Assembly: GCA_947476185.1 (NCBI GenBank)
Contig: CANJPX010000013.1
Span: forward strand, 1-57,375
Source of the DNA: Bacteroidota bacterium
GTDB taxonomy: Bacteria > Bacteroidota > Bacteroidia > 2-12-FULL-35-15
Length of the DNA stretch: 57,375 bases
Direction of reading: 5' to 3'
Under the pieces are notes generated by a model that worked only from the letters and a program-made list of their open reading frames with translations, was not told where the DNA came from and ran no database searches. The translations under genes were made by a program, and so were the position numbers. Every line of letters begins with the position of its first letter. Position 1 is the stretch's first letter. This document shows, piece by piece, positions 1 to 8,150 of this stretch.

Positions 1-570
1 ATATCCGTCATAGAACTCGCGATCCTGATTTGTATTCCATGTACTTGATTTTCCATTTGTAGGATGAGTAACGGTTGCGCCACTTACAACAACATTGTAA
101 ACTAAATGTCCTGCTGCGTTATGACCTTTGTTTGTAACTGTTTGTGTTCCCTGAATATGATAATCGTTGTGATAATAATTTGACAATGTAATTGTGATAA
201 CAGTCGCTGAATCTAGATAAGGACCACTGAATACTGCTGTGATCATTCCTCTTCTGTTATTATAGTCTGAGCCTAGAATGTTGGCAGGTCCGAAATCAAG
301 GACTACTGTTTTTGGAAAAGTGACAAGATCGAAAGGGTAAATTGAAACCATTGGATAGGTAGTTGACGGAGAGCGCAAAGCATTGGAGCTATCAGTTACT
401 GTGCTTATTTGTCTCCAAATACCAGCGAAAGCATTTTCTGCATTCGCATTGTCAGTAGCTGAAGCAGCGCTGGTAGGTTTTTTTTCTTCTTTCTTGCAAC
501 CTGTATAAACAAGAGATACAATTGCGATTAACGCAATTGCTGTGAATAATTGGATGGATTTTGTTTTCAT
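1..570 (-). CDS. Lipoprotein of unknown function (3' end outside window)
   Basis: An open frame of 190 codons runs from an ATG at 570 to the window edge with no stop, so the C-terminus is missing. The first 25 residues form a lipoprotein signal (a hydrophobic stretch ending VYTGC), predicting a lipid-modified Cys at about residue 25. A charged linker (KKEEKKP) and an Ala/Ser/Asn-rich spacer follow. The rest (from about residue 50) looks like a beta-rich extracytoplasmic domain with many Thr, Ser, Asn and Tyr. I do not recognise the family. The gene lies 30 bp downstream of folA on the same strand. A -7-like box overlaps the folA stop codon, so it may have its own promoter. Confidence 0.75.
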   Translation of the reverse strand, partial: MKTKSIQLFTAIALIAIVSLVYTGCKKEEKKPTSAASATDNANAENAFAGIWRQISTVTDSSNALRSPSTTYPMVSIYPFDLVTFPKTVVLDFGPANILGSDYNNRRGMITAVFSGPYLDSATVITITLSNYYHNDYHIQGTQTVTNKGHNAAGHLVYNVVVSGATVTHPTNGKSSTWNTNQDREFYDGY

Positions 571-595
571 GTGGAGAATGGATTTGTTTCTAAAC

Positions 596-603
596 CAAAT
601 TTA
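596..603 (-). promoter_or_regulatory. Putative -7 box (TAAATTTG) for the lipoprotein gene
   Basis: Read on the minus strand, TAAATTTG matches the Bacteroidota -7 consensus TAnnTTTG exactly. It lies 25 bp before the ATG at 570 and overlaps the folA stop codon. No good TTTG -33 element is visible about 20 bp further up (TTTC instead), so this is tentative. Confidence 0.35.
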
Positions 604-1104
604 AGCAATTTTTTCGAAAGTAAGAAAATCGTGTTCGTATACGTTCTTGTCGTCTGTTGTGCCTTTTATTCGCTGCATTTCCTTCCATTTTTGCATATCT
701 AATTCAGGAAAAAATGTATCACCATCAAAGGACTGGTATATTTTCGTGATGTAGATCTTGTCGGCAAACGGTAAAAACTGTTTGTATATTTCTGCTCCAC
801 CAATAATAAAAATTTCCGGATAATTTTTTTCTTGTGCCTTTTTAATGGCATTTTCAATGGATTCCACAACAATTGCTCCCGGAGCACGATAATCTTTTTG
901 TCGCGTTATTACTATATTGGTACGATTAGGAAGTGGGCGGAATTTTTCAGGAATGGATTCGTAATTTTTTCTTCCTGTGATGATGCAATGGCCGATGGTT
1001 TTTTCTTTAAAGAATTTCATATCGGCAGGGAGATGCCAGATCAAAGAATTGTTTTTTCCTATGACATTGTTTTCTGCTACTGCAACAATAATAGAAATGC
1101 TCAT
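601..1104 (-). CDS. folA: Dihydrofolate reductase
   Basis: This gene encodes a 167-aa type I DHFR, which reduces dihydrofolate to tetrahydrofolate with NADPH in the cytoplasm. The N-terminus carries the family core: a hydrophobic first strand, ENNVIGKNN, then IWHLPADMKFFK with the catalytic acidic residue at Asp28. ITGRKNYESIP and the later IIGGAEIY (NADPH-binding Gly-Gly) also fit. The length is normal. The gene lies downstream of thyA on the same strand. The pairing makes metabolic sense because thymidylate synthase converts methylene-THF to DHF, which DHFR recycles. The 125-bp spacer contains an inverted repeat, so co-transcription is likely but not proven. Confidence 0.97.
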   Translation of the reverse strand: MSISIIVAVAENNVIGKNNSLIWHLPADMKFFKEKTIGHCIITGRKNYESIPEKFRPLPNRTNIVITRQKDYRAPGAIVVESIENAIKKAQEKNYPEIFIIGGAEIYKQFLPFADKIYITKIYQSFDGDTFFPELDMQKWKEMQRIKGTTDDKNVYEHDFLTFEKIA

Positions 1105-1138
1105 TTGTTCATTTGTTAATTAGTATTCGTTACTCGTT

Positions 1139-1237
1139 CTGTGTTTTAGTCATTTGTATTTACTAGTATCAAAAACACAACGAACGGGTATTCCCGACCA
1201 ATGAACGAATCTACTAGTAAACGAATGAACTACACAG
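1139..1237. repeat. Imperfect inverted repeat between thyA and folA
   Basis: A perfect 10-bp arm TTTACTAGTA (1159-1168) is matched by its reverse complement at 1212-1221. The similarity extends outward to CTGTGT at 1139-1144 and ACACAG at 1232-1237, giving an imperfect repeat of roughly 26-30 bp per arm. The outer right arm enters the last codons of thyA. The centre holds ACGGGTATTCCCG. It could form a long hairpin in the thyA-folA transcript or be a small remnant repeat element. It lacks the T-run of a typical terminator. Confidence 0.5.
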
Positions 1238-2024
1238 CAACGGCTGCTTTAATATGTGGATGAGGATCATAACCTTCCAGGCTGAAATCTTCAAACGTAA
1301 ATCCAAAAATGTCTTTTACATCCGGATTGATCTTCAACGTTGGTAATTTACGAAGGTCGCGTGACAGTTGTAAATTAGCTTGATCAATATGATTGGAATA
1401 TAAGTGTGCATCACCTAAAGTATGAATGAATTCTCCCGGTTTTAAATTGCATACCTGAGCCACCATCAATGTTAAGATTGCATAGGATGCAATGTTAAAA
1501 GGGACACCTAAAAAAATATCTGCACTGCGTTGATAAAGCTGACAACTTAATTCTCCATCGGCAACATAAAATTGAAAGAACGCATGGCAGGGAGGTAATT
1601 TCATTTTTTCTATTTCTCCTACATTCCATGCACTCACGATCATTCTTCTGCTATCAGGATTGTTTTTTATCTGATCGACAACTTGTGTGATCTGATCGAT
1701 ATGGCGTCCATCAGCCGTTGGCCAGCTTCGCCATTGTGAGCCATAAACAGGACCAAGGTTCCCGTTTTCATCTGCCCATTCATCCCAGATACTAACACCA
1801 TTATCTTTTAGGTATTTGATATTTGTATCTCCTTTTAAAAACCAAAGTAATTCGTGCAAAATAGATTTCATATGCACCTTTTTTGTGGTCATCATGGGGA
1901 AGCCATCTTGCAGATCAAAACGCATCTGGTAACCAAATACACTTATTGTTCCTGTTCCTGTTCTATCCGTTTTTTTTGCGCCTTTTTCCAAAACATGGCG
2001 CATTAGATCGTGGTATTGTTTCAT
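1230..2024 (-). CDS. thyA: Thymidylate synthase (ThyA type)
   Basis: This gene encodes a 264-aa folate-dependent thymidylate synthase, the same length as the E. coli enzyme. It methylates dUMP to dTMP with methylene-THF in the cytoplasm. The catalytic Cys is at residue 146 in [11 protein letters not shown]. The dUMP-binding region [10 protein letters not shown] precedes it, and [20 protein letters not shown] and HLYSNHIDQ follow, all diagnostic. The C-terminus ends in AVAV, as expected for the family. The gene is upstream of folA, and a nucleoside transporter lies two genes further up. The start ATG at 2024 gives the standard N-terminus [12 protein letters not shown]. Confidence 0.98.
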   Translation of the reverse strand: MKQYHDLMRHVLEKGAKKTDRTGTGTISVFGYQMRFDLQDGFPMMTTKKVHMKSILHELLWFLKGDTNIKYLKDNGVSIWDEWADENGNLGPVYGSQWRSWPTADGRHIDQITQVVDQIKNNPDSRRMIVSAWNVGEIEKMKLPPCHAFFQFYVADGELSCQLYQRSADIFLGVPFNIASYAILTLMVAQVCNLKPGEFIHTLGDAHLYSNHIDQANLQLSRDLRKLPTLKINPDVKDIFGFTFEDFSLEGYDPHPHIKAAVAV

Positions 2025-2045
2025 ATTTATGGATATCTATTCTTT

Positions 2046-2075
2046 TAGCCCTTCAACTCCGCTTAGGGTGACATT
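2046..2075. repeat. Short REP-like intergenic sequence (CTTCAACTCCGC...GGGTGACA type)
   Basis: The sequence CCCTTCAACTCCGCTTAGGG with the adjacent TGACA resembles the short dispersed motif 'CTTCGACTCCGCTCAGGGTGACA' common between genes in Bacteroidota and other bacteria. It sits upstream of thyA in the 131-bp gap. Related but diverged sequences occur at 7962-7986 and 14424-14545. It is assigned by resemblance only. Confidence 0.45.
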
Positions 2076-2107
2076 TAATTTATGTGTTATGTTAATCGTT
2101 AGCACAA

Positions 2108-2140
2108 TTCATTCCCCTCGCGAGAGGGGCTAGGGGTGTG
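2108..2140. repeat. Solitary copy of the CCCCT...AGGGGCTAGGGG palindromic repeat
   Basis: This intergenic sequence contains CCCCTCGCGAGAGGGG, a 6-bp stem with a 4-nt loop, followed by CTAGGGGTGTG. The layout (C-run, short loop, G-run, then CTAGGGG) is the same as in the two copies flanking the DUF559 nuclease gene at 43576-43607 and 43972-44003. Here it stands alone between thyA and the SPFH gene. Confidence 0.6.
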
Positions 2141-2155
2141 TTGCCGATAGTAGTA

Positions 2156-4087
2156 TTACTTCTTAGGTAACTCTTTTTTTAGATCATCCCCACCATCCGT
2201 CTTTTTTGTTGCATCAATCATCTCCATTAATTTTAATCCAAGCAAACCGTTCATGGGATTAGCTTCTCCGCCACTTCCGTTGATAAGTACTTCAGGAATG
2301 ATCTTGATTTTTCCTTTTCCAATTTCTTCGGTGATCTTATATTTTGTAAAGTTATCGCCACCCATAGCCCCAACAGCCAGTTGGTATGCTTCAGCGGTAG
2401 ATTTCCCGATGGCCAAAATTTTTCCGGCTTCTGCATTTCCTGTTACAACAATTTTTTCTGCATCTGCATTGGCATTTAATTTTGTTGCCTCAGAATCTGC
2501 TTGTGCTTTATAACGTGTCGCCTCCGCAGAAGCATTTGCCCGCATTTTTATTGTTTCTGCTTCTGCCTGTACTTGCAGTTTGATACTTGTTGCATCTCCT
2601 TCCGCTTTCTTAACAGTTGCATTTGCGGTACGTTCAGCTATTTCAACACTTTGTTGCGCCTTCACAATTTCTTTTTGCATGTCAGCGATCGCAGTTTCTT
2701 TTTCAACACCTTGTCGTTTTTCCTGTGCCTTCTTTTGTGTTTCGAATGTCAACTCTTCCTCCTGAGCAATTTTTCTATCTGTCAATGTCTTCATCAATGA
2801 AGCGGGAGGAACGATATCTCCAATTAATGTGTCAACTGCATTTACGTTGTATTGTTCAAGTACTTTTGATATGTGATCTTTTGCAGATTGCTGACGTTCT
2901 TTACGAGTTCCTAAGAAAGAAATTACATCACTATCCTGGGCAGAGTTTCTGAAATAGTTACCGATGGTTGGTTCTAAAACTTGTGAAACTAGATTGTTCA
3001 TGTTACCAAAACGGGCAATTACTTTTGGTGCTTCAGTAGAAGGGATGTGAATGATCTGTGCTACATCTAAATTAAAAGGGAAGCCATCTTTAGAACGGAC
3101 AGTGATCGTTGATAGATTTTTATCCAGGCTATGTGATTCACTTCTTGCATTAGCCCAGTTGAGAACTAGGTTGGTGGTTGGAACCAATTCAACTTTCATA
3201 ATGTATTTATTCAAAGGATATTTTCCTGGTCCGTAAGGCTCATTCCACACTCCTTTATGGCCTTTTTCAAAAATATTGCCGTGCTTAAATTCTGTACCGC
3301 TAGTATCTTTTCCCTCTAATCCAATATAAGAAATAACAACTCCAACATGGCCGATAGGGATCTCCGTCATTGGGATCTCTTCGATCTGAACCGCCCAAGG
3401 GTTGATATTGTAAGAACCGGCCAAAACAATTTGCGGCTGCAAACCTCTGTTTCCGCCTTCTTTCAGGAACATGTCAAAATCCTGAAAATTATTATGACCA
3501 TCAATAAATTTACCGGCAATTTGTCCGCCTTCAATTGGTGAGCCGTCTAGCGTTGTAACGACACCAACCATGCTTTCGTGGATCTGTATCATATCTACTT
3601 CGCTAACAGAAAATAATAGAGTGTTGATACGATAAGAACCGGCAGTGATGTATGGCGCTTGACGACCTTTTTGTCCTCCTCCATTAAGGAATTTTTCAGC
3701 ATCTTGAAAGTTGTCACACTCAATTTTACGTCCGAGGATTGCTCCCGTCGGAATTTCATCTCCATCTTTTGAAAGGATCAATCCAATTTTACCTTGCGGG
3801 ATCACAATGAAAGGTTGACGGGTAATATCATATTGCCAAACCCACATTCCGAAATATAAACCGGGTGCAAGTGTTTTTGCTTGAAACCCCGCTTCACCTT
3901 TTGTGGCAACCATTCTGCTGTCATTCAATTCTTTGTTCGCTCCGAAGAGCACGAATTTTTTTGTTACCAAACCAATTCTGTCTTCCGGAATAATTACCAT
4001 ACCAAATAATATACGAAGGATAACTTTGTAAAGAAGGATCATTAAGATAAGAACAAGGACCCACCAATAACTCATTAGAAATTCCAT
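2156..4087 (-). CDS. SPFH/Band 7 (flotillin-like) membrane protein
   Basis: This gene encodes a 643-aa protein with one N-terminal membrane segment (about residues 6-32) followed by a long Band 7/SPFH region. Two related blocks sit near residues 110-230, each with an acidic, NFQDFDMFL-like stretch and an AGSYNIN/AGSYRIN motif. This suggests internal duplication. Residues about 440-570 are rich in Ala, Glu and Lys (ETQKKAQEKR, AEGDATSIK, ANADAEK) and predict a long coiled coil, as in flotillins. The tail ends in a charged KKTDGGDDLKKELPKK. Such proteins form membrane microdomain scaffolds or cages, and the exact role is unknown. It lies between nupC and thyA on the same strand with larger gaps on both sides (163 and 131 bp), so it is probably its own transcription unit. 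Confidence 0.88.
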   Translation of the reverse strand: MEFLMSYWWVLVLILMILLYKVILRILFGMVIIPEDRIGLVTKKFVLFGANKELNDSRMVATKGEAGFQAKTLAPGLYFGMWVWQYDITRQPFIVIPQGKIGLILSKDGDEIPTGAILGRKIECDNFQDAEKFLNGGGQKGRQAPYITAGSYRINTLLFSVSEVDMIQIHESMVGVVTTLDGSPIEGGQIAGKFIDGHNNFQDFDMFLKEGGNRGLQPQIVLAGSYNINPWAVQIEEIPMTEIPIGHVGVVISYIGLEGKDTSGTEFKHGNIFEKGHKGVWNEPYGPGKYPLNKYIMKVELVPTTNLVLNWANARSESHSLDKNLSTITVRSKDGFPFNLDVAQIIHIPSTEAPKVIARFGNMNNLVSQVLEPTIGNYFRNSAQDSDVISFLGTRKERQQSAKDHISKVLEQYNVNAVDTLIGDIVPPASLMKTLTDRKIAQEEELTFETQKKAQEKRQGVEKETAIADMQKEIVKAQQSVEIAERTANATVKKAEGDATSIKLQVQAEAETIKMRANASAEATRYKAQADSEATKLNANADAEKIVVTGNAEAGKILAIGKSTAEAYQLAVGAMGGDNFTKYKITEEIGKGKIKIIPEVLINGSGGEANPMNGLLGLKLMEMIDATKKTDGGDDLKKELPKK

Positions 4088-4250
4088 AGGAAAATAGTTT
4101 AGTTTAATTAGCCCAAAATAAGCTAAATCAGGATGTAAAGGTAGCTTGGTTTTTTGCTGTCTCCTGTCAAATTAGGATGGATATTATTCACAAACTATTA
4201 ACTAAAGCAGAAGCATTAGTAGATAAAATAATCCAATGAATAAACTGGAG

Positions 4251-5483
4251 TTACATAAGAATCCCTGCAATGGTTGCAGAAAGATAGGAAGCTAGCGTGC
4301 CTGCCAATAATGCTTTCATGCCCAATTTTGCAAGGTCTGCTCTGCGTTCAGGAACCAAAGCACCAATACCGCCAATTTGCATACCTACACTACTGAAATT
4401 TGCGAATCCACAAATTGCGACACTTATTATTAATGTTCCCTTTTCTGTTATAATCGGAACAGCATCACTAGTTAAATTCTTAAAAGCGACAAATTCATTT
4501 ACCGTAAGTTTTTGCCCTAGCAGGGTTGCTGCATTATTTACATCTTGCATAGGAATACCCATTGACCATGCCATAGGATAAAAAAGTTTTCCGAAAATAA
4601 AATCTAAAGTTAGTCCGGGATATAAGTGACCTAACATCCAGTTCACCATTGCTATCAATGCGATAAAACCTATCAGCATAGCTATTACATTCATGGAAAT
4701 TTTAAAACCGTCAGCAGCACCATGACTGATAGCATCGATCAAATTGCTGTATTGGCTTTTTACTTCGAGCTTCACACTTCCCATGGTTTGGGATTCCTCC
4801 GTTTCAGGGAAAATAATCTTGGAAATGACTAAAGCACCCGGAGCAGCCATCAGACTGGCAGCGATCAGGTATTCAGCTTTTGCTCCCATCGTAGTGTAAA
4901 CAACTAAGATACCTCCGGCAATACAAGCCAGACTTCCGCTCATCGAAGCGAGCAATTCACTCTTTGTCATTGTCGGTAAATAGGGGCGAATCATCACTTG
5001 CGCTTCAACCTGACCAACAAAGGCACTGGCAACATTGCTTAACGCTTCAGCACCACTTACACGCATTATAAAGTTCATGGCTTTAGCAATAACTGCAACA
5101 ATACGTTGCATTATTCCGGCATGGTAAAAAATAGCAACCAGTATACATACTAATATAATTGTAGAGGTAATATTAAATGCAAATACAAACATGTGAGGAG
5201 TTGAATAATTTTCAACTTTTCCATCAAATCCAACAGAAGCGATTCCTCCGTAAGCAAAGTTGGCACCCTCTTTTGCAAATTGTTCTATTTTTTGCATCCC
5301 TTTTCCCATGTATTGAAAAAAGCGGGTAACAGGAGGTACTTTTAAAACTAGTATTGCAATAAAAATCTGCAAGCCAATTCCACTAAAAACCAAACGGTAA
5401 TTGATAGCCTTACGATTATTCGAAAATAAAAATGCAATTCCGAAAATTAAGACGATGCCTATTAAACCAATAAATCTATCCAT
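4251..5483 (-). CDS. nupC: Concentrative nucleoside transporter (NupC/CNT family)
   Basis: This gene encodes a 410-aa polytopic inner-membrane protein of the CNT family, which imports nucleosides with Na+ or H+. Diagnostic stretches are FVGQVEAQVMIRPYLP in the middle, the CNT signature GQKLTVNEFVAF, and ICGFANFSSVGMQIGGIGAL near the C-terminus. The length fits the bacterial family (about 400 aa). It ends 16 bp upstream of nothing but the gap before the SPFH gene, and begins 16 bp after the DUF151 gene, with which it is likely co-transcribed. Its position upstream of thyA and folA suggests a pyrimidine or thymidine salvage link, which is only inferred. The cation and substrate range cannot be read from the sequence. 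Confidence 0.95.
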   Translation of the reverse strand: MDRFIGLIGIVLIFGIAFLFSNNRKAINYRLVFSGIGLQIFIAILVLKVPPVTRFFQYMGKGMQKIEQFAKEGANFAYGGIASVGFDGKVENYSTPHMFVFAFNITSTIILVCILVAIFYHAGIMQRIVAVIAKAMNFIMRVSGAEALSNVASAFVGQVEAQVMIRPYLPTMTKSELLASMSGSLACIAGGILVVYTTMGAKAEYLIAASLMAAPGALVISKIIFPETEESQTMGSVKLEVKSQYSNLIDAISHGAADGFKISMNVIAMLIGFIALIAMVNWMLGHLYPGLTLDFIFGKLFYPMAWSMGIPMQDVNNAATLLGQKLTVNEFVAFKNLTSDAVPIITEKGTLIISVAICGFANFSSVGMQIGGIGALVPERRADLAKLGMKALLAGTLASYLSATIAGILM

Positions 5484-5499
5484 ATAGAGATTTTAAAAA

Positions 5500-6096
5500 T
5501 TAAGATTTTTTTCGATTATTCAATTCATCACGAATTCGGGAAGCCTTTTCGTAATCCTCATCACTTAATGCCGTTTCAAGCAATTGCTTTAATTCTTCAG
5601 TTGATTTTTTTAAATAATCAGTTTCTTCAATTTCAACCAATTCTTCTTTTTCAAAGGAAGATTCAGCTCCGGCAATAGCCTCATCATCCAAAAGGATGCC
5701 AGCTTGTGATAAAATAAATTCGTAAGTATTAATAGGGCAATTGAAACGAACTGCTAATGCAATTGCATCGGAAGTACGTGCATCAATTTCAACCTCTTTT
5801 CCTCCTGCATCATTAGTAATTAATTTAGCAAAAAATATTCCTTCCACTAAATTGTAAATAATAACTTCTTTTACATTGATGTTGAATCCTTCAGCAAAAC
5901 TTTTAAATAAGTCGTGAGTCAGTGGACGGCTGGGAGTCATTTTTTCCAATTCTATGGCGATGGCTTGCGCCTCAAAACCTCCGATGATGATTGGTAATCT
6001 TCGTTTTCCTTTTGTTTCACCCAAAACAAGTGCATAGGCCCCTGTTTGTGTTTGACTATAAGATAAACCTACTATTTCTAATTTTACTTTTTTCAC
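5500..6096 (-). CDS. DUF151 (bifunctional nuclease) domain protein with C-terminal UVR motif
   Basis: This gene encodes a 198-aa protein in two parts. Residues 1 to about 135 form a DUF151/bifunctional nuclease domain (LPIIIGGFEAQAIAIELE, then EVEIDARTSDAIALAVR). The last about 35 residues form a UVR-type helical hairpin (EELKQLLETALSDEDYEKASRIRDEL), a motif used by UvrB/UvrC for protein contact. The DUF151-UVR fusion is common in Bacteroidota. The biochemical role is uncertain, since nuclease activity was reported for plant relatives only. It lies 16 bp upstream of nupC and 99 bp after etfA on the same strand. Confidence 0.9.
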   Translation of the reverse strand: MKKVKLEIVGLSYSQTQTGAYALVLGETKGKRRLPIIIGGFEAQAIAIELEKMTPSRPLTHDLFKSFAEGFNINVKEVIIYNLVEGIFFAKLITNDAGGKEVEIDARTSDAIALAVRFNCPINTYEFILSQAGILLDDEAIAGAESSFEKEELVEIEETDYLKKSTEELKQLLETALSDEDYEKASRIRDELNNRKKS

Positions 6097-6195
6097 TATT
6101 TAGTTTTTTTGATCCCGCAGTTCCATTAAAAGGGATAAATTCTTCTATAACTAAGTTACGAATAAAATTTCGAAACTGAACTTCTGAAATTCGAA

Positions 6196-7167
6196 TTAAT
6201 TCTGATTTGCTTTAAAATGTTTTACAGCAGCAATTAATTTAGGAACAATTTCAAACGCATCACCTACAATACCGTAATCAGCGGATTTGAAGAAAGGAGC
6301 TTCTTTATCAGGATTTATTACAACAATTGTTTTGCTTCCGCTAACACCCGCCAAATGTTGGATAGCCCCGGAAATTCCTATTGCGATATAAAGATCTGGA
6401 CGGATAGCAAAACCTGTTTGACCCACGTGTTCATGGTGCGGACGCCAGTCCATATCCGCTACGGGACGAGAGCATGCTGTTGCAGCACCTAGTTCCTTCG
6501 CCAATTCTTCTATCATACCCCAATTCTCCGGTCCTTTTAAACCACGGCCTCCGGAAACAACCAATTCTGCTTCTGTTAAGTTTAGTTCTGACGTTTCTTT
6601 TTTTACTTCCAATACTTTAATCGGAGAGTTCAATGCATCCAGGTTTACAGTAAAATCAACAATTTCTGCAGTACCGTCCATTAATTCTACTGGAAATGAA
6701 TTCGGTAAAAGAGAAATTACTTTTTGTGTTGAATTGATTACATACGTTGCAACCGCTTTTCCAGAAAATACAATTTTCTTCACAGAAAAAGAATCGCCTG
6801 AAATAGTAGGATTGTCAACAGCGCCTGCAACAATTCCTGCTTTCAGTTTTGCAGCCAAACGGGGAGCAACTTCTTTACCGGTAAAATCGTGGGCGAAAAT
6901 AATTATAGTCGCATTTTCTGCAACAACAGCTTGTTCAATTGCTGCAGTCAAAAATAATCCGCTCAAATTTGAAAGTTTATCATTTTTTAATTTCAAAACT
7001 TTTTTTGCACCTGCTTTTCCGAGGTCAGAAAATTCTGCATCACCAACAACAAGTGCGGTAGCTGTTGTGTTTAATTGTGCAGCAATTCGGCTACCATAAT
7101 TTACAGCTTCTAAAGAAGATTTTTTGATCTTGCCTTTTGCTATTTCAGTATAAATTAATATCGACAT
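6196..7167 (-). CDS. etfA: Electron transfer flavoprotein subunit alpha
   Basis: This gene encodes a 323-aa EtfA starting at the ATG at 7167 (MSILIYTEI). The frame stays open to 7236, but that extension (CTQKQRLYKF...) overlaps etfB and does not resemble the family, so it is rejected. The C-terminal FAD-binding domain is clear: SGGRGLKGPENW, then GQTGFAIRPDLYIAIGISGA, then SGSKTIVVINPD and DYGIVGDAFEIVPKL. With EtfB it forms the soluble heterodimer that passes electrons from acyl-CoA and other dehydrogenases to the quinone pool through an ETF oxidoreductase not seen here. It follows etfB by 34 bp and is surely in the same operon. Confidence 0.97.
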   Translation of the reverse strand: MSILIYTEIAKGKIKKSSLEAVNYGSRIAAQLNTTATALVVGDAEFSDLGKAGAKKVLKLKNDKLSNLSGLFLTAAIEQAVVAENATIIIFAHDFTGKEVAPRLAAKLKAGIVAGAVDNPTISGDSFSVKKIVFSGKAVATYVINSTQKVISLLPNSFPVELMDGTAEIVDFTVNLDALNSPIKVLEVKKETSELNLTEAELVVSGGRGLKGPENWGMIEELAKELGAATACSRPVADMDWRPHHEHVGQTGFAIRPDLYIAIGISGAIQHLAGVSGSKTIVVINPDKEAPFFKSADYGIVGDAFEIVPKLIAAVKHFKANQN

Positions 7168-7201
7168 ATATTTTTTATTTAACGGGTATCTAAAATGGAA
7201 C

Positions 7202-7942
7202 TTATATAACCTTTGCTTCTGTGTGCAATAACTCAATTAACTTTTCCGGAGTTGCTGCATCAATGTATTTACAATCGGTGCGACCTGCAGTCAGGGTGAA
7301 TGACGTAATACTTGTTAATTTATCCGCTGCAGCAGGTGGAACTACCAATAATGGTTTTGTGCGGGCACTCATAATTCCTTTCATGTTCGGAATGCGTTGT
7401 TCAGCCATTCCTTTGTTTGCAGAAATTACCAGTGGTAAAGCACATTCTAATACTTCAATTCCTCCGTCAATATCGTGTTCGATCTTAGCGACACTATTAG
7501 TAACATCTAATTTTGTTGCAAGCGAAACATATGGCAAATTCATAAGTTCGGCCAACATTGCTCCAACCATTGAGCCATTGTAACTGATGGTTTCTTTACC
7601 AACCAATATCAGATCAAACCCTTTATCTTTCGCATAAGCAGCAATTTGTTCAGCAACAGCAAAAGCATCGTTTGGTTCAGCATCAATACGTACAGCATCA
7701 TCAGCACCGATTGCAAGGCCTTTACGGATGGTGGCTTCACTTTCAACAGCGCCAACGTGTATGATTGTAACATTACCTCCTTGCGCTTCTTTCAATTCCA
7801 AAGCTCTTACTAAAGCAAACCACTCGTCATAGGGGTTGATAATGAATTGAACGCCTGCAGCATTGAAAGTGGTGTTGTCGGCAGAAAAAGAAATTTTAGC
7901 AGTTGTGTCTGGCACATTACTAATACAGACTAATATTTTCAT
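7202..7942 (-). CDS. etfB: Electron transfer flavoprotein subunit beta
   Basis: This gene encodes a 246-aa EtfB, the AMP-binding small subunit of the electron transfer flavoprotein. The preferred start is the ATG at 7942 (MKILVCISNVPDTTAKI). A TTG two codons upstream is less likely. Family features include the N-terminal VCISNVPDTTAKI, NPYDEWFALVRALELKE, the DAVRIDAEPND region and KGFDLILVGKETISYNGSMVGAMLAELM. The latter contains the adenine-nucleotide loop and the ETF contact region. A -7 promoter box lies about 60 bp upstream, with a REP-like sequence in the predicted leader. etfA follows after 34 bp. Confidence 0.97.
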   Translation of the reverse strand: MKILVCISNVPDTTAKISFSADNTTFNAAGVQFIINPYDEWFALVRALELKEAQGGNVTIIHVGAVESEATIRKGLAIGADDAVRIDAEPNDAFAVAEQIAAYAKDKGFDLILVGKETISYNGSMVGAMLAELMNLPYVSLATKLDVTNSVAKIEHDIDGGIEVLECALPLVISANKGMAEQRIPNMKGIMSARTKPLLVVPPAAADKLTSITSFTLTAGRTDCKYIDAATPEKLIELLHTEAKVI

Positions 7943-7961
7943 ATACAATTAATTTTATGTT

Positions 7962-7986
7962 GTCATCCGGAGCAAAGTCGAGGGAC
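7962..7986. repeat. REP-like sequence in the etfB leader
   Basis: TGTCATCCGGAGCAAAGTCG followed by AGGGA resembles the dispersed 'TGTCATCCCGAGCGAAGTCGAGGGA' motif. It would be transcribed as part of the etfBA 5' leader if the -7 box at 8005-8012 is used. It is recognised by resemblance only. Confidence 0.5.
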
Positions 7987-8004
7987 GGTTTTTTTTAAGT
8001 GTCG

Positions 8005-8012
8005 CAAATTTA
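8005..8012 (-). promoter_or_regulatory. Putative -7 box (TAAATTTG) for etfBA
   Basis: Read on the minus strand, TAAATTTG is an exact match to TAnnTTTG. It lies about 62 bp upstream of the etfB ATG. About 19-20 bp further up the sequence is T-rich without a clean TTTG. The position suits the etfB-etfA operon, and no other gene could use it. Confidence 0.45.
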
Positions 8013-8039
8013 ACATTATCTATCAAATAAAAAAATGAA

Positions 8040-8063
8040 TTTTATCAGCATTTGTTGATAAAA
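8040..8063 (-). terminator. Hairpin terminator downstream of the GT39 gene
   Basis: A perfect 8-bp inverted repeat, TTTTATCA (8040-8047) and TGATAAAA (8056-8063), has an 8-nt loop. On the minus strand it is followed by TTCATTTTTTTATTTG. It lies about 90 bp past the stop of the last gene of the 13383-to-8151 operon, so it is a reasonable end for that transcript. The stem is AT-rich and weak. Confidence 0.5.
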
Positions 8064-8150
8064 AGAGCATGATTATTTGATTCGATTCTTCTGAATTAAA
8101 CAAACCCTATCGTGAAGATATTGTGTTGATAATGAGGGCGGAGTAAAGAA

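Noticed and set aside
6734..7099. Plus-strand open frame of 121 codons opposite etfA
   Set aside because: It is a shadow of the etfA coding sequence with no recognisable domain or promoter.
7168..7236. Upstream extension of etfA
   Set aside because: The extra 23 residues do not resemble EtfA, overlap the end of etfB and precede a good ATG start with the standard N-terminus.
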